From NCBI GenBank assembly GCA_016202435.1, contig JACQOR010000034.1:1-39975 (forward strand): 39,975 nt of DNA, given 5' to 3'. The DNA comes from Chloroflexota bacterium (GTDB taxonomy: Bacteria > Chloroflexota > UBA6077 > SHYK01). Positions 24,221 to 32,316 of the stretch are shown piece by piece. A program made the position numbers and the translations under genes. The first letter of the stretch is position 1, and each line of letters starts with the position of its first letter. The notes under the pieces are model-generated. The model was not told the origin of the DNA. It did not search any database and was given only the letters and a program-made list of their open reading frames with translations.

Positions 24221-25475
24221 GACAGATCTGGGGCCCATAGGTGCGCACAGCTACCGGGTTGGAGAGCTGATCGCTTACCTCCGCGATCTCATTGCTCGCG
24301 ATACCGTGCTCTCGGACGTTTGGGTCACCGGGGAGATGGTCGATGTAACCCGGTCGGCGGCAGGGCACTGGTACTTCACGCTTCGAGACGGAAGCGCGCG
24401 CATCGGAGCGGTCATTTTTCGCTCCGCGGCTCGCCGCCAATCGCTTCCACTCGCCGAAGGTCACCAGGCGCTCGTGCACGGAGCTATCGACATCTACGAC
24501 CAGCGGTCGGTTTACCAACTTGTGGCCGATGTCGTCCTTCCGGGGGAGACGGGACGCATGCGTGCGCAGTTCGAAGCGCTGCGCGCCCGTCTCGACAAGG
24601 AGGGCTTGTTCGCTCCGGAGCGGAAAAGACCGTTGCCTCCGTTCCCAAGGCGGGTCGGCGTGGTGACCTCGCAGGTCGGGGCCGCGATCCACGACATGCT
24701 TCGCGTCTGGGAGCGCCGCTTTCCCCTGTTGGAGGTAGTCCTCGCGCCTACACCCGTCCAAGGAGACGAGGCGCTCCAGGGCGTAGTAGTGGCGTTAGAT
24801 CGACTGAATGCCTACAGCCGAGATCGTGAGCGCATCGACGTCATCGTGCTTGCCCGGGGCGGCGGCTCCCCTGAAGAGCTGGCCGTTTTCAACGAGGAGG
24901 CCGTCGCACGCGCCATCTTTGGATCACCGATCCCTGTCGTATCGGCCATCGGCCACGAGGTGGACTGGACAATTGCCGATCTCGTAGCTGATCTGCGCTG
25001 TCCCACGCCATCCGCGGCGGCCGAGATGGTCGTGCCCGATGTGGGTGAGTTGCGGCGGCAGCTCGGCCATGCGAGCGATCGTATGCGTCTCGCTCTGCGC
25101 CGGCGACTTGGCGACTTCCGTACCGTGGTCGCTACGGGTCAAACCATGCTGGCCCGAAGATCACCTATGGTGCGATTGCAGACGGACCGAACCCGGACTG
25201 ACGAATTGGCGGGTCGGGCGCTGCGCGCGCTCGGCATGCGCCTCAGCTCCGCACGCGCGGAGGTTGAGACCGGACGGCTTCGCCTCGTCGCCCTGAATCC
25301 CGAGGCAATCCTGGGCCGAGGGTACGCCATCTGTGCCCGGGAGGACGACGGCACGGTATTGACTGATTCTGCCCAGGTGGACCGGGGCGATCGACTGACG
25401 ATCCGGCTGGCACGCGGTCACCTGCTCGGTGAGGTGCTGACGGCTGACGGGACGGCATCACTTGGCCAAACCTGA
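24213..25475 (+). CDS. xseA: Exodeoxyribonuclease VII large subunit
   Basis: This is the catalytic subunit of exonuclease VII, which degrades single-stranded DNA from both ends to oligonucleotides. Its 420 residues begin with an OB-fold (about 12-105; VGELIAYLRDLIARD and WVTGEMVDVTRSAAGHWYFT). The conserved core follows, with RVGVVTSQVGAAIHDML, VIVLARGGGSPEELAVFNEE and the active-site region SAIGHEVDWTIADLVADLR, where His and Asp are catalytic. A coiled coil and C-terminal RGYAI segment (ILGRGYAICAREDDG) complete it. ATG 24213 overlaps the preceding gene. It overlaps xseB by 14 bases. Confidence 0.96.
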   Translation: MARTDLGPIGAHSYRVGELIAYLRDLIARDTVLSDVWVTGEMVDVTRSAAGHWYFTLRDGSARIGAVIFRSAARRQSLPLAEGHQALVHGAIDIYDQRSVYQLVADVVLPGETGRMRAQFEALRARLDKEGLFAPERKRPLPPFPRRVGVVTSQVGAAIHDMLRVWERRFPLLEVVLAPTPVQGDEALQGVVVALDRLNAYSRDRERIDVIVLARGGGSPEELAVFNEEAVARAIFGSPIPVVSAIGHEVDWTIADLVADLRCPTPSAAAEMVVPDVGELRRQLGHASDRMRLALRRRLGDFRTVVATGQTMLARRSPMVRLQTDRTRTDELAGRALRALGMRLSSARAEVETGRLRLVALNPEAILGRGYAICAREDDGTVLTDSAQVDRGDRLTIRLARGHLLGEVLTADGTASLGQT

Positions 25476-25686
25476 GGGAGCGGCAAGCTTCGAGGAAGCG
25501 TACGAGACGCTGCGCCATGCCATCGAGGAACTGGAGAGCGGCACCCTGCCCCTGGAGGCCGCCCTCACGCGCTACGAGGAGGGGATGCGCCTCGTTCAGC
25601 TTTGCAACGATCTGCTCGATCGCGCGGAGCTCCGGGTGCAGCGCGTAGGACAGGAGCTAAGTTCCGAGCGATCTCAACCTGAGTGA
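25462..25686 (+). CDS. xseB: Exodeoxyribonuclease VII small subunit
   Basis: This is the 74-residue small subunit that binds XseA and keeps it soluble and active. The family pattern is clear: SFEEAYETLRHAIEELESGT, then LPLEAALTRYEEGMRLVQLC, a helical hairpin of usual size, ending in a polar tail. The start is TTG 25462 inside the end of xseA, so the two are translationally coupled. The stop is four bases before the next GTG start. Confidence 0.93.
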   Translation: MAKPEGAASFEEAYETLRHAIEELESGTLPLEAALTRYEEGMRLVQLCNDLLDRAELRVQRVGQELSSERSQPE

Positions 25687-25690
25687 CCCA

Positions 25691-26128
25691 GTGGCGGAAC
25701 TCCTGTCCAATCGAGTGCTGATTGCTGGGCTCGCCGCGTGGCTGGCAGCTCAGTCGATCAAGATTGCCACCGATCTGCGCCGAACCGGACGCATCAACTT
25801 CCGGTTTCTCGCCAGTTCCGGTGGCATGCCCAGTGCTCACGCTGCCCTGGTGACGGCCTTGGCAACGGTGATCGGACGTCAACTCGGGTTTGGGTCACCA
25901 CTCTTTGCCGTATCCGCCGTCTTCGCATCGGTGGTCATGTACGACGCGGCAGGCGTGCGCCAGGCCGCCAGCATCCAGGCCCGGATCCTGAATCGGATGC
26001 TGGACGAGCTATTCACTCAGCACGCTTTCGATGAGCGTCGCCTCCGTGAATTGCTCGGTCACACCCCTGTTGAAGTCTTTGCCGGAGCCCTGCTCGGGAT
26101 CGCGATTGGAATCGTCTTTTCACTGTGA
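25691..26128 (+). CDS. Divergent PAP2 family membrane protein (DUF212)
   Basis: This 145-residue membrane protein belongs to the divergent PAP2/DUF212 family. Characteristic stretches are AAQSIKIATDLRRTGRINFR and the motif FLASSGGMPSAHAALVTALA, similar to an acid phosphatase loop (SxxMPSxHxA). YDAAGVRQAASIQARILNRM and GHTPVEVFAGALLGIAIGI follow. Four membrane helices are predicted. Phosphatase activity on lipid phosphates is possible for the family but not shown. It is last in the dprA-to-here gene run, starts at GTG 25691, and converges with the WYL regulator, the two stops being one base apart. Confidence 0.88.
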   Translation: MAELLSNRVLIAGLAAWLAAQSIKIATDLRRTGRINFRFLASSGGMPSAHAALVTALATVIGRQLGFGSPLFAVSAVFASVVMYDAAGVRQAASIQARILNRMLDELFTQHAFDERRLRELLGHTPVEVFAGALLGIAIGIVFSL

Positions 26129-26129
26129 C

Positions 26130-26792
26130 CTACCGAACAGAGAGCTCTGAGGTCACCGTGCGCAGACCATCTAGCGAGAACATGGCCGCTCGCTGCCGCT
26201 GTTCGAAATGGCCGATGAGGTACCACGCGCCCTGGTACGGGAGCAACACCTCTGGCGTAACGATCGGCTCGATAGGATAGCCCGGACCCGGTGCCGACGT
26301 GAAGCGCAGCTTCACTGCGTCTTTCCTGACGATCGCGGCCGCAAGGCTCGCGACCAGCGCAGGGGCCGGTCCAGATCTCTCCTTCTGAACCGGCAGCGTC
26401 GCCCGAGCTAGCGGTCGCAAGTACGCAGGAAAGGCCTCAACCAGTCGCGAAACCGTGCTCAGCAGATCACCGGCGGAAATCGAAGGGTCCCTGGAGGCCC
26501 GCTCCAGGACTACGAACAACAGGTGAAGGTCCCGCATAGCCAGGCCGACGACATCCGAGCCACCCTCTCCGAGACGGTAGCCCTTGGAGCGTTTTAGGGG
26601 TAAGCCAAGATCGCGGCGCATCACGGTGAGGTCCGCCTGAAGTTGACGCTCGCTTACAGAGAAGCGGCGGGCTAGCAAGCGGCGCGTGACACCCGGGTGG
26701 GCGGTGACATATTCGGCGAGCGCCCAGATGCGCTTGAAGCGCTCCGGGATAAGTCTGCGGCGCCTGGTTGCCGGTTCCAAGGAACTGATCAC
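26130..26792 (-). CDS. HTH/WYL-domain transcriptional regulator
   Basis: This 220-residue protein has an N-terminal winged helix (about 18-75: RLLARRFSVSERQLQADL as the recognition region, KGYRLGEG as the wing). A helical middle and a C-terminal WYL-type domain follow, with YPIEPIVTPEVLLPYQGAWYLIGHFEQRQ, in which the WYL triplet itself is present (positions given by the run GAWYLIGHF). WYL domains bind nucleic acid or nucleotide ligands and regulate transcription. The GTG 26792 start is uncertain; a TTG three codons later is possible. It lies 38 bases behind a tRNA-Arg on the same strand and may share its transcript. Targets are unknown. Confidence 0.85.
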   Translation of the reverse strand: MISSLEPATRRRRLIPERFKRIWALAEYVTAHPGVTRRLLARRFSVSERQLQADLTVMRRDLGLPLKRSKGYRLGEGGSDVVGLAMRDLHLLFVVLERASRDPSISAGDLLSTVSRLVEAFPAYLRPLARATLPVQKERSGPAPALVASLAAAIVRKDAVKLRFTSAPGPGYPIEPIVTPEVLLPYQGAWYLIGHFEQRQRAAMFSLDGLRTVTSELSVR

Positions 26793-26830
26793 GGGACAGT
26801 GCCCCGGGGCTGGTGCCTGCCCCGCTGCGG

Positions 26831-26904
26831 TACGCCGAGAGGGATTCGAACCCTCGGCCTCAGCCTCCGCAGGGCTGCGCTCTAATCCGCTGAGCTATCG
26901 GCGC
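26831..26904 (-). tRNA. tRNA-Arg, anticodon GCG
   Basis: A complete 74-base cloverleaf folds on the minus strand. The acceptor stem is GCGCCGA with TCGGCGT (closing G1-U72 wobble). The D arm is GCTC/GAGC, and the anticodon stem CAGCC/GGCTG has loop CTGCGGA. The variable loop has five bases, and the T arm GAGGG/CCCTC encloses TTCGAAT. The anticodon GCG reads Arg CGC codons. The arginine identity bases A20 and C35 are present, and the discriminator is A73. CCA is not encoded. A possible minus-strand promoter lies upstream: TGGGCA, then TATGCT at 16 bases spacing. Confidence 0.93.
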
Positions 26905-27036
26905 GTGTCGGCCAGAGTTTAGCATAAGGGCGTCTATAATTTTGCCCACGCATTCGCCCCCCGGGTGACCTTCGCTCCCCTGACCCTATTTCAGAAGCGG
27001 GAGATCGGCTCCCGAGAGCGCAACCCCCGTCGGCGC

Positions 27037-27057
27037 GACCCGAATTCGGGGCGGGTC
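27037..27057. repeat. Nested inverted repeats before hom
   Basis: GACCCG and CGGGTC pair around a central CCCGAATTCGGG, itself a perfect 12-base palindrome (27039-27050). They lie about 95 bases before the homoserine dehydrogenase start, within the 247-base gap after the tRNA-Arg. They could be an operator or RNA hairpin for the threonine operon. A TATAAT at 26935-26940 on the plus strand could be a promoter element upstream of them, though no good -35 goes with it. Confidence 0.25.
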
Positions 27058-27151
27058 AGGCCGCCACCGGTTCGGCCGCTTTGCGACCGGGGTACGAAAC
27101 GTAGTCGCAATGCGGCGGCTTGGTAAGGTGCCAAGTGGATTCGAGGTCGAA

Positions 27152-28453
27152 ATGACGCTTCCGCTGCGTATCGGTCTGCTGGGCCTGGGTCCGGTTGGCT
27201 CAGCAGTCGCCCGAGCGATTCTTGACAAGCGTGAGGTCCTAGAACGGCGCAGCGGGGCTCCTCTGGAGCTGCGGCGTGTTCTCGTCCAGCGGCGAGGGCT
27301 GCCGCGGACGGTCGACGAGTCACTCTTGTGCTTCGATGCCGAGGAGATACTCGGAGACCCAGAGATCGACCTCGTAGTTGAGCTGCTGCCTGGGGAGGAA
27401 CCGGCCTATGAATACATAGTCCGCGCCCTCTCGGCCGGTAAGCACGTCGTGACCGGCAACAAAGAGGTTATGGCCAAGCACGGGCCGGACATCCTGCAGC
27501 TGGCGGCGGAGAAAGGCGTTGACATTTCCTTCGAGGCCAGCGTGGGCGGGGGCATCCCGGTCATCGGCCCGTTCAAGCTAGACCTGCTCGCGAACCGCAT
27601 CCACCGAGTTCGCGCGATCATCAACGGGACGACGAACTACATCCTTACGCAAATGGCGACGCATGGCAGTGCATTCTCAGACGCGCTCGCGGAGGCGCAG
27701 GCGCTTGGTTACGCGGAGGCAGATCCCAGCAAGGATGTCGATGGCATTGACGCCATGTACAAGCTCACTATCCTTGGCAGCCTTGCCTTCCACCTCCGGG
27801 TGCGGCCGGAGGACATCTATACCGAAGGGATTACCGGACTGGCCCCGGCGGATTTTCGGTACGCTCGTGAACTCGGCTACGCCATCAAGCTGCTGGCGAT
27901 TGGCGAAGAGGAGGACGGCGCAGTCGCGCTTCGCGTGCATCCGGCGTTGCTTCCAGAGAGCCACATGTTGGCGAAGGTGGACGGGGTCTTCAACGCGGTA
28001 GCGGTCGAGGGGGATCTGGTGGGTCCGATCCTTTTCCATGGGCGCGGTGCGGGCGGCGGTCCGACTTCCAGCGCGGTCGTGGCCGACATTATCGATCTCG
28101 CCCAGCGGTCCGCCGCGGGTCCGACCCGAGTACATCCGCCGCTCTTCGAAGACACGTACGCAATCCGCCGCATGGACGACGTCCGGACCGGCTACTACCT
28201 CCGCATGCTCGTGCAGGATCGACCTGGCGTCTTCGCGCAGATCACCCGCGCACTCGGCGACGCTGAGATCAGCCTCGCGTCCGTTATCCAGAAAGAAAAC
28301 GTCCTCCTCGGGGAACCTGCAGCCGAGTATGCGGAGGTGGTCCTTATGACCCACAGGACCCGCGAGGCAACGATGCAGAGCGCCCTCCGAATCATTGCCG
28401 CCTTGCCGGTTGTGTACCGGATCGGTAGTCTCATTAGGGTCGAGAGCGAATGA
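27152..28453 (+). CDS. hom: Homoserine dehydrogenase
   Basis: This enzyme reduces aspartate semialdehyde to homoserine with NAD(P)H, in the shared path to threonine and methionine. It is 433 residues from ATG 27152 (GAGG six bases upstream); a longer frame from 27110 is unlikely. The order is: nucleotide-binding GLLGLGPVGSAVARA (residues 8-22), the VTGNKEVMAKHG loop, and the catalytic domain with INGTTNYILTQM and ALGYAEADPSKDVDGIDA, which holds the substrate-binding Glu/Asp and Lys. A C-terminal ACT domain (about 350-433, LRMLVQDRPGVFAQITRAL) suggests feedback control by threonine. It heads the threonine cluster. Confidence 0.96.
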   Translation: MTLPLRIGLLGLGPVGSAVARAILDKREVLERRSGAPLELRRVLVQRRGLPRTVDESLLCFDAEEILGDPEIDLVVELLPGEEPAYEYIVRALSAGKHVVTGNKEVMAKHGPDILQLAAEKGVDISFEASVGGGIPVIGPFKLDLLANRIHRVRAIINGTTNYILTQMATHGSAFSDALAEAQALGYAEADPSKDVDGIDAMYKLTILGSLAFHLRVRPEDIYTEGITGLAPADFRYARELGYAIKLLAIGEEEDGAVALRVHPALLPESHMLAKVDGVFNAVAVEGDLVGPILFHGRGAGGGPTSSAVVADIIDLAQRSAAGPTRVHPPLFEDTYAIRRMDDVRTGYYLRMLVQDRPGVFAQITRALGDAEISLASVIQKENVLLGEPAAEYAEVVLMTHRTREATMQSALRIIAALPVVYRIGSLIRVESE

Positions 28454-28564
28454 GTTTCCCGTCTATCTGGCCATCGAATGCGGGGTCCCACGGCACGCAC
28501 CCGGCGGGAGGGAGTGTGGGTCCCGGCTGCACAGTGCCCGCAAAGAAAGAGAAGAGTTAGGGCG

Positions 28565-29668
28565 ATGACCGCCGACGCGGCGAATTCCGCCCCCGTTCCC
28601 AGCGGCGTCTCCTGGCACTCCGGGGTACTCGAACACTACCGTGATTTCCTCCCCCTCACTCCGCAGACTCCACTGTTGAGCCTCGGCGAGGGCCGAACGC
28701 CTTTGGTGCGCTCGCTTTTCTTCCAACGAGAGCTCCGCGCCGGAGCGGTGTACTTCAAGCTCGAGGGCGCCAATCCAACCGGTTCGTTCAAGGACCGAGG
28801 TATGGTCCTCGCGATGGCCAAGGCCCTCGAGGCCGGGAGCCAGGCGGTCATCTGCGCGTCGACGGGCAACACCTCGGCCTCGGCCGCGGCCTACGCTGCC
28901 CGTGCCGGCGTGACGGCCGTGGTCATCGTGCCGGACGGCTACGTCGCTCTAGGAAAGCTTGCTCAGGCCATGGTGTACGGGGCACGAGTGATCATGATTC
29001 GCGGGAACTTCGATGAGTCCCTCGCCATCGTGAGGTCGCTGAGCGAATCGCACCCGGTGACCGTCGTGAATTCGATCAACCCTTTTCGCCTCCAGGGCCA
29101 GAAGACGGCAGCTTTTGAGATCTGCGACGACCTGGGCGATGCCCCAGACTACCTGGCGATCCCGGTGGGCAACGCCGGCAACATCTCCGCCTACTGGATG
29201 GGCTTCGTGCAATACGAGGCGGCGGGCCACGCTACGAAGACCCCGCACATGCTGGGGTTCGAAGCCGCCGGAGCCGCGCCAATCGTTCGCAACGAAGTGG
29301 TGCCGAACCCCGAGACAATCGCCACGGCGATCCGCATTGGCAATCCCGCAAGCTGGGAGCTCGCGACGACCGCGCGGGACGAGTCCGCTGGCCTTATCGA
29401 CTGCGTGACAGACAGCGAGATCCTGGAGGCCTACCGCGACCTGGCACAGAAGGAAGGCGTGTTTGTGGAGCTGGCATCCGCCGCCTGCGTCGCCGGCGTG
29501 CGCAAGCTCGTTCGCGCGGGGGATCTCGACCTGGGCGGCAGAACGCTGGTCTGCATCCTGACCGGCAACGGCCTGAAAGACCCCGATTCCGCGGTCAAGC
29601 TGTCCGGAGACGCGGCGCGCGTGGGTGCGGACGTAGTTGCTGTGGAACGTGCCCTGGGTTGGGCGTAG
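28565..29668 (+). CDS. thrC: Threonine synthase
   Basis: This PLP enzyme converts O-phosphohomoserine to threonine. It is 367 residues from ATG 28565, with GAAGAG upstream; an earlier in-frame ATG at 28478 adds residues unlike the family. The PLP lysine is Lys76 in [31 protein letters not shown] holds the phosphate-binding Asn, and the glycine-rich [14 protein letters not shown] binds PLP phosphate. The short N-terminus places it in the class I-like group without a long N-terminal domain. It lies 111 bases after hom and before thrB. The 164-base gap before thrB has no gene I can support. Confidence 0.95.
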   Translation: MTADAANSAPVPSGVSWHSGVLEHYRDFLPLTPQTPLLSLGEGRTPLVRSLFFQRELRAGAVYFKLEGANPTGSFKDRGMVLAMAKALEAGSQAVICASTGNTSASAAAYAARAGVTAVVIVPDGYVALGKLAQAMVYGARVIMIRGNFDESLAIVRSLSESHPVTVVNSINPFRLQGQKTAAFEICDDLGDAPDYLAIPVGNAGNISAYWMGFVQYEAAGHATKTPHMLGFEAAGAAPIVRNEVVPNPETIATAIRIGNPASWELATTARDESAGLIDCVTDSEILEAYRDLAQKEGVFVELASAACVAGVRKLVRAGDLDLGGRTLVCILTGNGLKDPDSAVKLSGDAARVGADVVAVERALGWA

Positions 29669-29832
29669 TGGGAGACAAGCCCTCCCGTTCTCCAATCGTC
29701 CTCATTGGGATGGAACATAAGTGGTGGCCACCGCGCTGCTCAAGTGGCAGCCATGAGGTGCCCCCGCCCCAGCTCCCCCGCGGTGCGAGAGCGGGAGCAA
29801 AGCGCCTCGCCCTTGAAAGGGAGAGGAAGTAG

Positions 29833-30753
29833 GTGCCTGACTTCGCTCCCTTTACCGTGACCGTCCCGGCGACGAGCGCCAACCTCGGTCCGGGATTCGA
29901 CAGTTTGGGACTCGCTTTGGACATTGTGAACACCGTCCGCGTCGAGCCGGCCGACCGGTGGGAGATATCCGTCGTCGGGGAAGGCGAGGAGCGCATTCCC
30001 ACCGGCGACCGCAATCTCACTAACCGAGCCATGGCTACGGCGGCCCGTCGCTGGGGACTCCGGTTGCCGACGGCGCGTCTGGTCAGCACGCACAACATCC
30101 CACTTGCGCGGGGCCTAGGCAGCAGCAGTGCCGCCATCGTCGCGGGGCTCATGGTGGCTAATCACCTGGGCGGCCACCGGCCCGAGGACGAGCTACTCGC
30201 GGTCGCGGCGGAGCTGGAGGGTCACCCGGACAACGTCACGCCCGCGCTGTTGGGAGGGATCCAGGCCTGCACGATGGCCGATGGGAAGGTGATTCATGCG
30301 AGGGTCCCGCTGGCACGGCTGCTTGCGGTGGCGCTCTACGTTCCGGACTTTCCGATGCCGACCCGGGAGGCACGCCAGGTCGTTCCGCGGCGCCTGGACA
30401 TCCATGATGCGGTTTTCAATATCGGCAGGGTAGCCCTTCTGGTCGCGGGTTTCGCCTCGGGAGACTATGGAGTGCTGACTGCCGGTACGCAGGATATGGT
30501 CCACCAGCCGCCACGGATGCGGTTGTTTCCCTCTATGGCGGTGTTGTTCCACGCTGCTCTCGAAGCCGGCGCACTTGGCGTCTATCTGAGCGGCGCGGGC
30601 TCCACGGTCGCGGCGCTAGTAGATGGGCCCGCCGAATCGGCTTGGACAGTGGCACAAGCGATGGCGGACGCAGCGGAGCGCGATCGACTCAGTGGGCAGG
30701 CCCTTGTGTCCTCGATTCGTCAGGACGGGGTGTGTGTGGAAGAGGCCATCTGA
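29833..30753 (+). CDS. thrB: Homoserine kinase
   Basis: This GHMP-family kinase phosphorylates homoserine, giving the substrate of ThrC. Its 306 residues start at GTG 29833 with GAGAGGAAG just upstream. The N-terminal motif VTVPATSANLGPGFDSLGL binds substrate. The ATP-binding motif PLARGLGSSSAAIVAGL lies at about 90-106. EGHPDNVTPALLGG and the C-terminal GVYLSGAGSTVAALVD complete the family pattern. The order hom-thrC-thrB matches many Gram-positive genomes. Its stop shares one base with the lysC start (TGATG). Confidence 0.95.
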   Translation: MPDFAPFTVTVPATSANLGPGFDSLGLALDIVNTVRVEPADRWEISVVGEGEERIPTGDRNLTNRAMATAARRWGLRLPTARLVSTHNIPLARGLGSSSAAIVAGLMVANHLGGHRPEDELLAVAAELEGHPDNVTPALLGGIQACTMADGKVIHARVPLARLLAVALYVPDFPMPTREARQVVPRRLDIHDAVFNIGRVALLVAGFASGDYGVLTAGTQDMVHQPPRMRLFPSMAVLFHAALEAGALGVYLSGAGSTVAALVDGPAESAWTVAQAMADAAERDRLSGQALVSSIRQDGVCVEEAI

Positions 30754-31973
30754 TGCCGCTGGTCGTCCAGAAATACGGTGGCACGTCAGTCGGAAGTCCG
30801 GAGCGCATCAGGGCCGTAGCCGATCGCATCAAGCGGACGCGCGAGTCTGGAAACGATGTGGTCGCGGTCGTAAGTGCCATGGGCGACATGACGGACCGGC
30901 TGATCGAATTGGCGCTGTCGGTTGCGCCCGATCCGGACCGCCGGGAGTACGACCTCCTCCTGTCCACAGGCGAGACCCAATCATCCGCACTCCTCACCAT
31001 GGCGCTGAAGGCCTGCGGTTGCCCGGCAATCTCACTCTCCGGCGCGTTGATGGGCGTTAGGACCGACCGCGCTCACTCCCGGGCCCGAATCATGAACATC
31101 GAACCAGCGCGGATACGCACGGAACTAGCTCGTGGGCATTGCGTCATCGTGCCCGGGTTCCAGGGCGTGACCGAGGAGGGCGATGTCACCACACTCGGCC
31201 GTGGCGCTTCCGACTTGACAGCTATTGCGGTTGCGGTCGCTTTGGAGGCGCCGAAGTGCGAGATCTACACCGACGTCGATGGTGTGTATACGGCCGATCC
31301 GCGGGTGGTGCCCCGGGCCCGTAAGCTCCACCGGATCTCATATGAAGAGATGTTGGAGCTTGCCCACATGGGCGCCCGGGTCATGAACCCCCGCGGCGTG
31401 GAACTGGCCGAGCTGTATTCGCTGCCGGTCGAAGTGCGGTCGAGCTTCAACGACCGGTCCGGCACGCTTATCGATCGAGGAGACGAAATGGAAGAGAGAA
31501 AGCACGTGCGTGGGGTGGCGTTCGACACGAACGTCGCCAAGATCACCCTCGCCGGCATTCCCGATCGTCCGGGGCTTGCCCACGCGATTTTTGCGCCCTT
31601 GGCGGATGCCGGTATCAGTGTCGATGTGATCGTGCAGGCGGCGAGCATCGGCGGCCTCGCCGAGATCTCGTTTACCGTTTCCCGCGCGGACCTCGAGCGC
31701 GCCCGTGCAGTTGTTGAGCCGGTGGCAAGCGAGACGGGCGCTCAAGTAGTTCACAGCACCGCCAACCTGGCGAAGGTATCGATCGTGGGAACCGGACTTC
31801 AGAGCGCCCCAGGGTACGCGGCGAAGATGTTTGGCACCCTGGCCGGCCAAGGAGTGAACATCGACATGATCACAACCTCGGACATCCGGATTACCTGCGT
31901 GATTGATGAGGCAGCAGGTGAAGACGCCGTGCGAGCGCTGCATTCGGCGTTCGAACTGGACCAGGGGGAGTAG
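30753..31973 (+). CDS. lysC: Aspartate kinase
   Basis: This enzyme phosphorylates aspartate, the first step toward threonine, lysine and methionine. It is 406 residues from ATG 30753. The kinase domain shows VQKYGGTSVGSPERI, LLSTGETQSSALLTMAL, VIVPGFQGVTEEGDVTTLGR and YTDVDGVYTADPR. Two C-terminal ACT domains follow (about 265-406), including AGIPDRPGLAHAIFAPLADA and VGTGLQSAPGYAAKMF, which in this family bind lysine and threonine as feedback inhibitors. An in-frame earlier start at 30642 lies inside thrB and is rejected. It is last in the cluster; semialdehyde dehydrogenase (asd) is not in the window. Confidence 0.96.
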   Translation: MPLVVQKYGGTSVGSPERIRAVADRIKRTRESGNDVVAVVSAMGDMTDRLIELALSVAPDPDRREYDLLLSTGETQSSALLTMALKACGCPAISLSGALMGVRTDRAHSRARIMNIEPARIRTELARGHCVIVPGFQGVTEEGDVTTLGRGASDLTAIAVAVALEAPKCEIYTDVDGVYTADPRVVPRARKLHRISYEEMLELAHMGARVMNPRGVELAELYSLPVEVRSSFNDRSGTLIDRGDEMEERKHVRGVAFDTNVAKITLAGIPDRPGLAHAIFAPLADAGISVDVIVQAASIGGLAEISFTVSRADLERARAVVEPVASETGAQVVHSTANLAKVSIVGTGLQSAPGYAAKMFGTLAGQGVNIDMITTSDIRITCVIDEAAGEDAVRALHSAFELDQGE

Positions 31974-32003
31974 TGGCAGAGCCGAAGTAAACCCGAAGCG
32001 AAC

Positions 32004-32039
32004 GGTGCCGCGACGGCGCACGACCCCGGGCACGGCACC
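32004..32039 (+). terminator. Possible weak terminator after lysC
   Basis: GGTGCCG (32004-32010) can pair with CGGCACC (32033-32039), followed by TTT. The loop of 22 bases is long and the T-run short, so it is a weak candidate for ending the threonine operon ahead of tRNA-Thr. Confidence 0.3.
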
Positions 32040-32108
32040 TTTGGCAATGGGCACGCGGGAGAGCTGTGGGAACCTCCAGATTCGGCTCGAACGCGACTTC
32101 GGAATGTG

Positions 32109-32114
32109 TATAGT
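32109..32114 (+). promoter_or_regulatory. Candidate -10 box for tRNA-Thr
   Basis: TATAGT lies 12 bases before the tRNA 5' end, as expected for a tRNA promoter. The -35 region (TCGAAC at 16 bases spacing) is poor. Confidence 0.4.
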
Positions 32115-32126
32115 CTGAGCGACAAA

Positions 32127-32198
32127 GCCGGCGTAGCTCAGTGGCAGAGCAGCTGTTTCGTAAACAGCAGGCCGAGGGTTCGAATCCCCCCGCCGGCT
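32127..32198 (+). tRNA. tRNA-Thr, anticodon CGT
   Basis: This is a 72-base cloverleaf. The acceptor GCCGGCG/CGCCGGC is fully paired, the D arm is GCTC/GAGC, and the anticodon stem GCTGT/ACAGC has loop TTCGTAA. Anticodon CGT reads ACG (Thr). The T arm GAGGG/CCCCC has one A-C mismatch, and the discriminator is T73. CCA is not encoded. It stands alone between lysC and the phosphate transporter. Confidence 0.95.
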
Positions 32199-32316
32199 CC
32201 GCCTGATCCCAGTAATCCCCCCGGGGACGACCCGCGCGGCGCTGTGCCAAGGTGCATCGCCCGCACCACGTTGGAGGGTACCGTAACGGCTCAAGGCGCC
32301 CCTGCGCTGCCCACTC

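Noticed and set aside
29741-29832. CDS or RNA in the thrC-thrB gap
   Set aside because: The stretch is low-complexity, GC-rich with a purine-rich ribosome site at its end, and no frame or fold stands out.
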